Shown: positions 23,074 to 34,978 of the stretch, in pieces
Numbering within the stretch: the first letter of the stretch is position 1
Layout of the letters: each line of letters opens with the position of its first letter
NCBI GenBank assembly: GCA_036674765.1
Contig: JARVKI010000018.1
Coordinates: 434,001 to 498,000, forward strand
Direction: 5' to 3'
DNA: 64,000 bases
Source: Seiridium cupressi
Lineage: Eukaryota; Ascomycota; Sordariomycetes; Amphisphaeriales; Sporocadaceae
Program-made: the position numbers and the translations under genes
Notes under the pieces: generated by a model
What the model was told of the DNA's origin: nothing
Database searches by the model: none
What the model saw: the letters and a program-made list of their open reading frames with translations, nothing else

Positions 23074-23889
23074 CTAACTCGCCGGCGCTCTCTCGGCAGC
23101 AGGTAATGCTCGTCCACTAGAGTCCCTCGTACTCGTAGATTTGCCTTTCCCCTTGCTTGTACTGCCAGAGCGAGTCCTACCATCGTCGCGATCCTCTGCT
23201 AGATTCCCTCGGTAGCTGTTTCCCCTACTCAAGAACCCGGTGCCCTCGTTTGCATCCATTTCCTCGTCATCTTCCTCGACCAAGGCACCTTCAGCCGTCT
23301 CGTAGTCCGGCGGTTCCAGCCAGTCTCTCGGAACCACACACGGTAAAGCCACACCAATTTGTGCCGCGCGATTAAGCCATGCCGGGCCGCGTCTTCCCGT
23401 CAACCTCTCGCATAACGTCTGGGTAAAATGGTTGCAATTCTTTGTCAATAGGTTATAGTTCGTACCCGAAAAGTCTTCACTGGTGGATTTTATTATGGAG
23501 TCGATCTCGGCCTGCGTCGCGAACGTGAAACCATGAAGAATCTCGGTCTTAAAGGTTGCGCCTGGCGGTGCCGAGCGCGGGGCGGTCCAGTATACGCCGG
23601 TAGTGGAAGGTCGATCGTGCCCGCCATAAGCGTATTCCCGGCCATTAATTACAACGCCAGTATGGAGGAGTGAGGACCCGAATGTCCAGAGAACGGAAGA
23701 GAGACGGCCGGGCTAGGACAATGTATCAGAGATCTTGGGCAGACGAAACTAGGCCGCGGCTAGACTTACCGGCAGAAGGTCGTAGACATTGATTATGACT
23801 TCGGTCCGTGACAACGACAGCGTTGACCGGTGAGACGACTGCCTGCTCGGCCGGCTGATAGAGGGTCTACTGGGTTTCTTGGAGGACAT
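23074..23889 (-). CDS. PPPDE-type cysteine peptidase (DeSI/DUF862 family)
   Basis: Exons 23770-23889 and 23074-23712 (57-base intron) give 252 residues. The splice joins VIINVYDLLP to PGRLSSVLW, the conserved start of the PPPDE fold. The catalytic His is in LLHTGVVINGREYAYGG and the catalytic Cys in NYNLLTKNCNHFTQTL; both are present. LGNP-type ends are replaced by WLNRAAQIGVALPCVVPRDW. The C-terminal 80 residues are acidic then Ser/Arg/Lys-rich and probably disordered. The family removes SUMO or ubiquitin from proteins (human DESI1/2). Substrate here unknown. The N-terminal 30 residues are Ser/Arg-rich. Confidence 0.93.
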
Positions 23890-24850
23890 AACGAGCCTGC
23901 TGAGACGAGATGAGTGGAGATAGTTGACGCTCTACTGTACGGTAGTAGGTGTGGAGTTGTAGGTAGCTCGGTGTGCAACTTGTCGCACGTGCAGAAGATC
24001 CAGTGGTGGCCGATTGTATTCACTAAGTATACGCAACTCAATACGGCTACCTGAAGGACAAGACGGGTCGAGTAGGATGGTCCCCGGAGAGAGAAAGGTA
24101 CGCGAGTGATGACAATGCCTCGTTAGGATTCATGTCTCGATTCCCTCTGCCTGAAGTCGAGACCGCATCAGCCACTGGGAGCTGATGAATGCGGGACTAA
24201 CCAGCACCGACTAGGTCCAATTCCTTCCAGGGCCACGGCCAAGTGACGTCTTGCTGTGCACCCTGGAACGAGGCAGCTCCAGCTAGCGCCCGACCCGACG
24301 AAAGCCACCTGTAGCCCGTAGGCCAGTGGAATTACTGGGCCCCTCGCTGGCTCGCTGGCCCTATCCGGCATAATTTGGGGCCGCATTCCGGGCCAGCTTC
24401 CCCTTCTTGAAAAAGCTGGAATTTGATTGGGAAAAAACCCACACAGGAACAGCAAAGGTTTTTTCTCGCTCACTCGCTCACTCGAGCAGCCCCTCCATCC
24501 GATGCTGCAGGTGTGAAGAAGCTCCCCCTCCTTCGCATGAGGCTGCCCGCCTTTCCTTTTTCCTCCTTACGATACCCAATCAGGCGGCTGTAGACGAACT
24601 CTTCACTGAGATTTGACTCGAAGAACTCTGCGTTGTAAGGCTGGACTAAACCCCAGCCCGCGACATTCAGACCATCGTGTCTTCCCTAACCTTCCCCAAT
24701 CCCTTCGCTTCTCTCACCCGCCTCGTTCGCCCAACCGCAGCTAGCTCTGCATTTCGTGCCATTTCGGTAGTGCCTAGAAGCACTCCTGCACACTCCCCAC
24801 TCTACTGCCTCGTCACCTGTCGCAGTTACGCGCACAAGAAGAAAGCCAAG
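23890..24850. other. Divergent intergenic region with the OLA1 leader
   Basis: Contains the promoter of the PPPDE gene and the 5' leader of OLA1. From 24650 to the OLA1 ATG the leader is open in the OLA1 frame (see findings). No other gene seen. Confidence 0.5.
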
Positions 24851-26311
24851 ATGGCCCCCAAGAAGGCCGTCAAGGAGGAGAAGATCCCCTTGGGCCGTCC
24901 CGGAAACAACCTCAAGAGTGGTATCGTCGGTCTTGCCAACGTCGGAAAGTCGACCTTGTTTCAAGCCATCACCAAGTGCAACCTTGGTAACCCTGCCGTA
25001 CGTTGAGGAAACCGCACCGCCCTCGAAAGTCTCGCGCTGACAGCTTCTCGAAGAACTTCCCCTACGCTACCATTGACCCCGAAGAGGCCCGTGTCATCGT
25101 GCCTGACGAGCGATATGACTGGCTTTGCGAGAAGTACAACCCCAAGTCGCGTGTGCCCGCCAACTTGACTGTCTACGATATCGCTGGTCTCACCAGAGGC
25201 GCATCCACTGGTGCAGGTCTTGGTAACGCTTTCTTGTCCCACATTCGAGCTGTCGATGCCATCTTCCAGGTCGTGCGATGCTTCGATGATGCCGAGATCA
25301 TCCACGTCGAGGGTGACGTCAACCCCGTCAGAGATCTTGATATCATCGCAGAGGAGCTGAGACTGAAGGACATCGAGTTCGTTGAGAAGGCGCTTGAGAA
25401 CCAGAAGAAGAAGACCCGCATGGGTGGCCAAAGTCTGGAGGTCAAGAAGGCAAAGGAAGAGCAAGACACCATTGAGAAGATCTTGGCATGGCTCAACGAT
25501 GGCAAGGATGTCCGAAAGGGCAACTGGACACCGAAAGAGGTAAGACGCTCAATCTCCGTACTCCCACACATCAGTTTCCCCCCTACTTGCTTTATGATGA
25601 ACAAGGGCCATAGCGCCTGATCTAATCCCAGCTCTTCGAATGCCTCAATAAACAACGCAGAGGTCATACTGAGATAAGAAACACACTCTGACAGCAATCT
25701 CACCTACCATCTTGTCATGTCACATCATTCTCGAGTCACAGCTAACCAGCTATCATCAGGTCGAGGTCATCAACCCTCTCTTCCTCCTATCTGCCAAGCC
25801 TGTTGTGTACCTTGTGAATCTGTCCGAGAAGGACTTCATTCGCAAGAAGAATAAGCATCTTCCAAAGATCGCTGAGTGGATGAAGGAGCATGCTGCCGGC
25901 GACCCTATCTTGCCTCTCTCTGTCTGCTTCGAGGAGCGTCTCACCCAATTCGAGACCGAGGCCGAGGCCGCAGAGGAGTGCAAGAATTTAGGCATCGAGT
26001 CGGCACTTCCCAAGATCATTCTCTCCATGCGCAAGGCTTTGGGCCTTGGCAGTTTCTTCACTACTGGTACTGATGAGGTTCGGCAATGGACTATCCGTCT
26101 CGGTATCAAGGCACCGCAAGCAGCAGGTGTTATTCACACTGACTTTGAGAAAACCTTCATCCAAGCTGTCGTCTACAACTTCAATATGCTGAAGGAGCTT
26201 GGCGATGAGGGTGAAGTGAAGGCCAAGGGCAAGATCATGACCAAGGGCAAGGAATACGTTGTCGAAGATGGTGACATCTTACTCATCAAGGCAGGCGCTG
26301 CTAAGGGCTAA
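24851..26311 (+). CDS. OLA1: Obg-like ATPase 1 (YchF family)
   Basis: Exons 24851-24997, 25054-25539 and 25760-26311 (introns 56 and 220 bases) give 394 residues, the normal length. Motifs are G1 GLANVGKST, G3 DIAGLTRGAS, and G4 as NLSEKD instead of NKxD, the change that makes this family prefer ATP to GTP. A coiled-coil helical hairpin lies around 140-200 and the C-terminal TGS domain includes FFTTGTDEVRQWTIR and AAGVIHTDFEKTFIQA. OLA1 binds ribosomes and modulates stress responses and translation. The first intron acceptor is AAG at 25051-25053, which gives the conserved NPANFPYATIDPEEARV. The 220-base second intron is the longest in the window. Confidence 0.96.
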
Positions 26312-28718
26312 AAGTGATAGATAAAAGTCATAAATAGACCAAGTTCAAAGGAGCAATGCATTTGAACAATCGTGAGGCGTCCGACTTGAAATCCTTTTAC
26401 ATCCCACCCAATCTGGTGCCATTCTAATTCGCGGAAAAGAATTGAAGCTGCTCTTAAAAGCTGAATGGCGATTCTTTACAGCATATCATTTGCACGACCC
26501 TCATGTTTACATCCACTTGTGTTCTCAATCGTCAGGCCGGCCGCCGCCCTTGAATTGTTGCTTTACCATCCGAGCCCAATGAAAACTTGGATAAGTGGTC
26601 ATTACAACTGCAGTCTAATTTTTGTTTGATCAAAGGTTGGTATATGGGAATGCGACTGAGGGAAGCATTAAAAATCCGGAATAAATCTCCTCTGCAAAGA
26701 GACGGTAACGGGAGAGAACATCTCCTGAGCACCATCCACGGTTCGTATCTAGCCTTAACAATTGTACTGGTTGAACGATACCTTCTAAGGATATACGAAA
26801 AGTGAGGAACCTGTCTTGGGAAGGTCCCAAAAACCATTCGGGTTCTTGAAAGGATGACGCGTATACAGATGTCAAGCATTGCTGGCTAGGTAGCCACGCA
26901 CCGCTTCTCACCTTCTCTCGCGTGTCGAAATTTCAGCATGAGAAATAGGTTTCCAGCCGTTGATCATTTCTTTTATCGCTTTCCCTCAATCTTCCCGCTC
27001 GGCCGGTCGATACAGGCAAATAGAGTGAAGAAGATTCTAGATGACAAATTGATGCGTAGTTTAAACAAAGCAGGTGTATGAAAGCAGCCCTTGCAACGGC
27101 ACTCATCATAACGGTTATAACAGATACTAGCTTCCACTAGGCATTTTCATGACATTTGAACATGTTTTCAGAGAATCCCACATTTCGAGCGAATGCGTCT
27201 ATCAGGGGCAATCCATGTCTTCATGTATATCAATGTCTGCTTCATGCCACTGGTAAGCAGCACAAAAGAAATATTGACTTGTGACATCTCGGCAATTATT
27301 CAGTTTCGTCGTTTTACCAAGACGGTCATATGCAATAAAAATTCCTCGCTGTAAGCAAACTGCTTCCTTACATTGACGTTCCACATTCCAAATGTCTAGA
27401 TTATAAAGTGAGTATCTAGCCTCATGGACAGATGGTTGATCAGCTGCATCAAAGGCGTTCCCTTTCACGTAAGGGTACTTTATCAGGGGCTCATATGCAT
27501 CCGTGCTTGAATTTTGTTGCACCTTTAGTTTCCATGTCCACACAGTCCATCATGGCCCGTCCTTGAAAATATCAGCACCCACCCACATCACATGCACACA
27601 TGGACGGCAAATTTTGGTTCGATAAGCCCAAAACCGAACAGCAATAGCAAGACATTTGCCGCGATGAGGCTGAAGGAATGAGCCCAAAGTATCACAGTGG
27701 GCACATGTTGGCCGAAGAGGCCACGCCGATCAGGATACGGGCTGTAAACTAGCCGCTGTTCTAAGTATTCGTGGGGGGGGGGAATACAGCTCCCGAAGCT
27801 GCGGGCCGAAGGGGCCATCACATTACGCGCGCGACTACACGAGCGAGCCGCCTTTTGCAGACCGCGACCGGATATACTGCACCAGGAACATATTAATTAC
27901 CGTATATCATATTATTAATTATGACTAAGTTCATATTATCTACTACGCCTCCTGGGAAGAGTATACCTGCAGCCGGCATTTTTAAGATACACATTTCAAT
28001 CTGGATCAGTTTACCAAACGCAGTGGTACATTCCTCCGGGGACAGTGCAATGGCTACTTGATCGTGATTGCTATCATAGAAACGGAAATACTAATACGAG
28101 GGATATTTGCGCTTGACATGCCTCAATACTGCAGGTAGCCTTGACATGACTGATATCTTTGCTAAAACATGGTCCACTCCGAGCATTGCGGTGTTCTAGG
28201 TAATGGTGTAATAGGGGGGCGTAATACATCAACGATGACACGCGTGGCTGAAACGGACCCCAATGTACAGCTTCAAATGATGATTGGCAAAAGAGCGATG
28301 TGTGCTCGTGCTGTAGTGTTTGTAAAGCAGTTGCTAGTCTGCTGAAGCTCAGTCACAGGTGGTCCCGGCTACCTAGGTTGCCCGGGCCTGCCCTCAGAAC
28401 GAAGATGCAGGGAGAGTACCGGGAAACACGTTGACATAAAACGATGTTGCTCCTAATGCAGAAGAGGCTGAGTTGGCAACCGGCGGCCATGCAGTGGAAC
28501 TGTTGGTTTGAAGACGAGCATCCCGCTCCTTCTGTGTGGTAGTTTCAGCTGGATGCAATTGCCTACATGTGATCAGGTAGTTGCCCCAAGCAGTCACAGC
28601 CAGTGCCACGACTTGAGTTGACTTGACTTGATCTTCACCCTGTTTTTAATAAAAGCTTCCCTTGTTTTGTTGAAGAAGTTGTTGCGTACATATTCATTCC
28701 CCTCAATTTCATTTAGCA
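26312..28718. other. 2.4-kb gene-poor stretch
   Basis: No gene I can support. A minus-strand frame at 27202-27543 is protein-like and Cys-containing but lacks an ATG (see findings). A run of ten G occurs at 27773-27782. The segment 27880-27960 is AT-rich. Confidence 0.45.
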
Positions 28719-31700
28719 ATGTCGACCGTCTCACTTGATCCGCATGCTCTCGGGCAGTTGCACGGGGAGCAAAAGGCACTCCTAGACACCATTGATGATC
28801 TGCGCAAGCACGGCGTAGGTCGATTTGTCGATCTGCCACAAATCATTGTGGTTGGAGACCAGTCATCTGGGAAAAGCTCCGTTCTTGAGGCCATATCACG
28901 AGTTCGATTTCCAGTCAAAGACGGGCTGTGCACGAGATTTGCCACCGAGTTAGTCCTTCGCACGGATTCGAGGACGAAAGTCGACGTGCAAATTCAGCCC
29001 TTGTCCTCTACGAATAAGGATTCACCTTCGTTCAACGAGACACGCTTCAACAAGGACAAGCTCCCCAGAATCATCGAGGAAGCCAAACGTACCATACTTC
29101 AGGACGCTGATGGTTTCTCTGAAGACGTTCTCCGAGTCGAGGTTTGTGGTCCTGATGTCCCGCACCTCACCCTCGTGGACCTCCCCGGCTTCTACCACTC
29201 CGAGAACGAAAAGCAGTCTGCGGCTGGCCGCGAGATTGTGGAACGTTTGGCTGAACGCTACATGGCAAAGAATAACAGCATCATCCTTGCCATTATATCA
29301 GCACGCAATCAAATCATCTTACAGCAAGTACTTTCCAAAGTCAAGCTCCATGACAAAGACAGAGTTCGCACGCTTGGAATTATAACGAAGCCTGATATGC
29401 TCAAGACTGGATCTCAAGACGAAGAGGAGTTTGTTCGACTCGCGAAGAATCCGGACAAATCACAGTCTCTCTCTCTAGGATGGCACGTGCTGAGAAACCG
29501 CGGCGGGGACGAAGAGTCCCATTCTGATAAAGAAAGAGACCAGAAAGAGAGTGACTTCTTCCAAACTGGCGCTTGGTCTTCCGTACCCTCGAAGGATCGC
29601 GGTATAGATGTCCTGCGACGTAAACTAAGCAACATTCTCCTTATCCACATCAAGGATCATCTCCAAGGTCTAATCGAGGTAATCAACACGAAGATGACCG
29701 AGCGCAAGGCCCTGCTCAAAAGCCTCGGGGAACCACGCTCAAGTCCCAGAGAGTTACGGGCTTATCTTGACAAGGTCGCCACGCAGTTCCAGATATTGTC
29801 TCTCAACGCCCTAGATGGCAATTACATTCACGAGTTCTTCGGTGGCTTATTTCCGGATACCAAAGGCATGAGTGTCATGGACGGCCGCGTCAGAAAGCTT
29901 CGGGCAATCATCCGGGACCTAAATCAGGCTTTTACCTACGTGTTATTGACGAAAGGTTCAACAAGTGTTATCCTTGCCAAGGATGTCAGTGGTGGGGACG
30001 ATAAGGATGAGAAACAAGGGAGTCAACCGCAACCAGTCTTGCCACATTATTTGAAGCAATTAGTTAGCTTCTATTCCTTTGACGATCCAAAGTGTATTAC
30101 CTTCGAAGAAGCAACAGCGAAGCTTGAGGCCCAGTCTCCAGCCAACCAGGGCAATGAATTTCCAGGTACTTCGAACGAGCGCTTGGCCATTGAGTTTTTC
30201 CGGCACCAATCTCAACCTTGGGAAGCCATTGCTCGAAAGCACGTCCAAATCGTTCTTGCTACCACGAAGACGTTTGTCGAAAAGCTCTTCGGCCATATCA
30301 CCAATCCGGACAACAAAACATACTCTGCCATTTTGGCAGAGGTTGTCGATCCCTTTTTCGATAAGAAATCTGTGTTGCTTGAAGGCAAAATAGAAGAGCT
30401 TCTCCACCACTACCGACACGGCAATCCCCAGCCGTTGGACTCGGAATTCAGATCGCGCTTGGCGAGCCGAAATCGGAAAACAGTGGAAAAGGAAGTCGTC
30501 CTCGAGTTATTAAAAAGTCAACCTGAACTTTTCACGCAAGAGGGACGAGGTAAACTAATGGCTACAACAACGAGCACATACCAGAGTGAATTCGACGCTG
30601 AGGGACTCATCAATAAAGCGGAATCATATTACGAGGTGGGCAGTAGATTGATATTCCTTCTGTCCACTCATTAATTACCTTACAGATATCACTCCGAACA
30701 TTCACTGAGAACATGGTTGTTCTAGCAATAGAAAATTGTCTCATTGAAGACCTTCCCCATATTTTCACCTCTGAGAAAGTCAACCAAATGAAGAACGAAG
30801 AACTCGAACAACTGGCTGCAGAGTCCGAAGAGCTTCGCCTCGAGCGCGCCCAGGCCAAGGAAGAGCATGATTCATTAAAGAAGGGTCTAGAGTTCTGCAG
30901 CAAGTATCGGAAACGAGAAGCATCTCGTAAGTATCCACGGACACCAAAATTCTTTTATTCATGGGTTTCAGATGAAGTTAACAAGTGGGACATTTCAGTC
31001 TTTGCAGAGCTCGACAAAGCGCCAAAGTCTGTGGCGGCATCTTTGACGGCCGAAAGTGCTAGTTCTAGACCAACGAATGGAAGCGGTCTTTTTGGTGGAT
31101 CAGGATATAGTGCTAGCGATGGAAATCCTAAGCCCGCGCCGAGTCTTTTGGGGAATTCTACCTCAATCTTTCCGGGGAATGGCAGTGGGTTGTTCTCATC
31201 TTCCCCCTCAACCACGTCTCCAACTTCCATCAGAGCTTCTAATAGTGCGCTCTTTCGCGGCAGCTTCGGGGATAAATCCGACAAGCCAGCAGTGAATAAT
31301 TTCACTTCAACCACACCTTCAAATCTTACAGGCACTTCCGGTAGTAGGCTCTTTGGCAAAAACCTCTCCAGTACTAAAACTGACAACCCACCTGTGAATA
31401 ATGTCACCTCAAACGACAAGTCTGCACCGATGAATCTGTCCGGAAATCTCCCAACCCAAAAGGACCCTACTGGTTGTTCTGAGCAATCCCAAAATAGCAC
31501 AGGGTTCAATGGTCGGCTATCTCAGAGTCCTCCTAAATGTGAGTGACACTATGGTATTACTCTATCGAGCATCGATGACGTCCCAGCAAGAGAGACTAAT
31601 TTGTCTTCCTATTAGCTGTCAGTGCGCCGAAATTCGTTGCTCCCAGATTTACTGAGGATGACGGAACCTTCATGGCCATTCAAAATATCTGCGCATATGC

Positions 31701-31887
31701 AGCTCTTATGAAATACTCTCCGGAGGAGCTCAGGCTGAAATATCAATGTGTAAACGGCGGAACAGGTATTGCAGAGTGTAAGGGTGTGGATATTAAGCCG
31801 TCGTTGCGCTGGAGAAATATTCTCCCTCTACGCTCTCTACCCTCTTACTATGGTACCAGGCTGATTAAAAGGCTCCCTGTCAGATAG
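28719..31887 (+). CDS. Dynamin-like GTPase with FG-containing C-terminal tail
   Basis: Exons 28719-30635, 30686-31538 and 31616-31887 (introns 50 and 77 bases) give 1013 residues. The GTPase domain has G1 GDQSSGKS (46-53), G3 DLPG in LTLVDLPGFYH and G4 TKPD in IITKPDMLK. The middle/stalk region follows (about 300-620). After the first splice comes a GED-like helix, ISLRTFTENMVVLAIENCLI, and a coiled coil rich in Glu. From about 760 the protein is Ser/Gly/Asn/Pro-rich with SGLFGG, SGLFSS, SRLFGK and FRGSFGDK, resembling nucleoporin-type FG repeats. The last exon brings FMAIQNICAY...YSPEELRLKYQ, a short motif also seen at the end of other fungal FG-type proteins. It belongs to the Mx-like fungal dynamins of unknown function. 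A possible extra 45-base intron is discussed in findings. Confidence 0.9.
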
Positions 31888-32352
31888 AAAATTCGTGGCA
31901 CAGACCAGGCACATTGATTCTCCCCATCAAAAGTGCACCCCTGCCGATATCACAGGTACCTCGTTAGGAGCCTTTTAACTACCTAGCAACCATAGTATGT
32001 ACACGACGCAGAAACCACATGGTCCGTGCGGGATAAACACCGTCAAGTGACCGTGACACAGAGATAGCATAATAGAATCAGACAACCAAGCAATACGATA
32101 TGCATGGTGACAGTGGTCCGATGCCGGCTGATTGGGCTCGGCTACAATCATTGCCAGAGCCCCATGGTTCAACGGCATCTTGCAGAGTCTAACGAGTCAA
32201 CAAAAATATATTTACATGAGAGTCGAATGTCCATCTTATCACTCAAGCAAAGATCCAATAGCCCGAGTAGAATAAGGTTTGCTGATATCGAAAAGGTCCC
32301 ACAGAACTTCAGCTATGCAAATCTACCATGTTCAATCCATTGGCCCGGTGTA
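31888..32352. other. Convergent 3' region
   Basis: Between the converging dynamin and SDR genes; no gene recognised. Confidence 0.5.
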
Positions 32353-33270
32353 TCAGACTACCTTAGACTTCATGAAGTCGATAATTACCGGAACATCTTC
32401 AATCACTGTTGGGCCCGTAGGGGCCCATCCCAATTTTTCCTTTGTCTTCGTGCTCGACGCTGTATTATCAGCCACGGCACCAAAATTAAACCATCCGAAA
32501 TGGTCCTCAGCTTTCTCCAGCGGGATGCTGACAATGGGAATATCCAGCTGCTTTCCAACATTGGTGGCGATATCCTTCAATGGCACACCCTCTTCAGCTA
32601 CTGCGTGGAATACTGATCCCGGTTTGCCCTTCTCTACCCCCAGGCGGTAAAGCTTAGCTGCGTCGTCGCGGTGGCCAGCACACCACCGATTTTGACCCTC
32701 GTCGACGTAGGCAGAGACTCCCTTTTCCAGCGCGACGGTGATGAACGGGCCCATGAAGCCCGAGCTTCCGGCCCCGTGCGTCGTGGGAGGCAGGCGAACA
32801 ACGCTGGCACGCACGCCCTGCTTGGCGAAATCGAGACATACCGGCTCCGAAGCGCCGCGGGCCACGGCTATTGGGTTGTTCACGGCAGCGCCGTCATCCT
32901 CGTTGCCCAGCTTACCGTGTTCCAGCGTCATAGTTCCCGAAGTAATGACCAGTGCGCGGTCGCCATCAGCGGCGGCCAGCACGGAACCCATGGCAGTGAT
33001 GGCGGCGCGGTCAATGGCGCAGGCGCCCACAAAGTCGGCGGAGCCGTGGACAAATGCCAGGTGTATGACGGCATCGCATCCGGCTGTGCCCCTCTGGAGA
33101 AGTGCGAGATCCTCGATGGTGCCCTGCAAGGCCTCGGCGCCTTGACTCTTCAGCTGCTCAACTCCCTTGTCGCTGCGAGTGAGACCGAGAACTTTGTGAC
33201 CTGCGGAAAGCAATTCCTTGACAACAGCTGAGCCGATGAATCCGGTCGAGCCGGTGACGAATACGCGCAT
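32353..33270 (-). CDS. NAD(P)-dependent epimerase/dehydratase-like SDR
   Basis: Single exon, 305 residues. The Rossmann dinucleotide motif is VFVTGSTGFIGSAVV (residues 3-17, TGxxGxxG), followed by VLGLTRSD, the adenosine-contact GTIEDLALL and AGCDAVIHLAF. In extended SDRs the catalytic Tyr-x-x-x-Lys follows; here I see no YxxxK, only a SGTMTLEHG and ASEPVCLDFAKQG region, so it is an atypical SDR. RLPPTTHGAGSSGFM and RHDDAAKLYRLGVEK match the substrate part of the WcaG/YwnB-like group common in fungi. Substrate unknown. Start context ACCATGC. Confidence 0.88.
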   Translation of the reverse strand: MRVFVTGSTGFIGSAVVKELLSAGHKVLGLTRSDKGVEQLKSQGAEALQGTIEDLALLQRGTAGCDAVIHLAFVHGSADFVGACAIDRAAITAMGSVLAAADGDRALVITSGTMTLEHGKLGNEDDGAAVNNPIAVARGASEPVCLDFAKQGVRASVVRLPPTTHGAGSSGFMGPFITVALEKGVSAYVDEGQNRWCAGHRDDAAKLYRLGVEKGKPGSVFHAVAEEGVPLKDIATNVGKQLDIPIVSIPLEKAEDHFGWFNFGAVADNTASSTKTKEKLGWAPTGPTVIEDVPVIIDFMKSKVV

Positions 33271-34978
33271 GGTAGGAGTTGAAAGGTGAATAGGGATACG
33301 AGAGAGAGACGGGTACTAGTTTAGTGCCAGATTCCTGGTTAGATTTTGAAATCGCGAGTTCTGGTATTGTGGCTTCTATAGAAGATCCGCGAGTGACCTA
33401 TAAGTAGTCTTTCGGAAACGCACCCTGCAGTCGCCACGGGCATTCGGGGAAGATATCTCATGTAAAGATGTGGGGTCGAACTTCGCGGACTGATCGGAGT
33501 CGAGAACCCTCGAAGTCGACTTCTCTCGATCTGTAGGTAAGGTTCACATCGTGGTTGAGACCATCTATCAGCTAGGTAATAGCCGGGGTCTTAAGTCCGA
33601 GTACAGTCGATTGTGGGCTAATTCACTGGCCGGAAACCACGGAGATACCGACCATAATAACACGGAGATAGGACGGGCATCTAAACCTCTCGAGAGGCGA
33701 CCACTACATTGGGAACTAAGCATGGCAGGTGAATGGCCTTATGCTGGCTAGACTTGTTGGTATGTCTGCCTTTCTCGATGATAATCAATTGTTCTGTTCT
33801 CATGCGCCCTTCCCGCGACACAAACAGTACATTGAGAATCCTAGAGGCTATGTCGCCCTGCACGTCCAGTTCTGGCAAACTATTGGTAATAGAGAGTCGG
33901 AGTCTTCGAGCTTGAAAGGATTGGACGACTCGCCAACACCGACTTTGACACACTCGAATGCAGTGTATCGGCAAGAAAGGGAGTCAGCTTGAAATGGAAG
34001 ACAAGATTGATTGTAGCATGCTTGTAAAGTGTTTGGTGTGAAGAGCATTCACGAGGGTTTCTTGCATATGCGTTTGTGGCGGACGTATTTTGAAACGAAA
34101 GATCTCCAGCATGGGGGTATAGTATACACCTCGACTGATCAAGGATGTCGGGCAGAAAACTACCTATTTTAACCCAATGACGCCTCGCTCCATCTGCCAG
34201 GATTATTGAACAGGTTAGCCACTACGTTAACTGCATCATATTTAAAGTAATCGTGGGGTAGGCTCTAAGCGAGAATGGGGCAACGTCATGATGATCAGCG
34301 TCACTAGCCACGGCGTGGGAATGCCACGCAAGCACATCTTTGGTAGTTCCCTTGCACCTGTCTCACGCAATATTTGAGTCAGGCGGTCAAAAAAGATGCC
34401 ATGGACTGCGAGAATGAATTGTTCAGGAGCGATAATGCGTGCAAACGTCATTTCTGGTCCATTTCTCCAATTCCGTCACCACAAGAGACGTGGAGCCTGC
34501 GCAGCATCCGCCAATGATGCATCAACGTTGACAATATGTCCCGAGGAAAGATGTACCCGCTCAATGGCATGGGAGCGACCAAGTCTCGATATTGAAATAC
34601 AGTGTCACGAGGGTGCCTAGGCTGTGGGATTCGTTGTCAATGGCATTTCCCAATCAACTCCGCATCTCTCATTAATTACTTGTACTTGGGTACTAATGCA
34701 AGCACACCACCAAACCTTTAGTGTAAACGGCTCGAAGCTGCCACTTCCCCATTCACAAATTGTAAGATGAGCAGTTAGGATCACAATTGTTTGGTAACAT
34801 AGGTACCATATGTGATACTGGAACTGTCATTCGGGAACCCGAGTTACTTCACAACCACGGGGGAAAAAAACACCACTCCTTACGCCCTCTCTTCAATCCA
34901 CCTTCATCAATATCAACTTCAAAGCATACATTCTGACGCAGCGCATCGGCGAAAGAGACGTTCTCCATATTGTCAACG
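33271..34978. other. 1.7-kb stretch without a supported gene
   Basis: Divergent spacer between the SDR and DUF3292 genes. Overlapping frames near 33729-34048 occur on both strands and look non-coding. Confidence 0.45.

Noticed and set aside
27773..27782. Run of ten G
   Set aside because: Simple homopolymer; it may be a sequencing artefact, with no associated feature.
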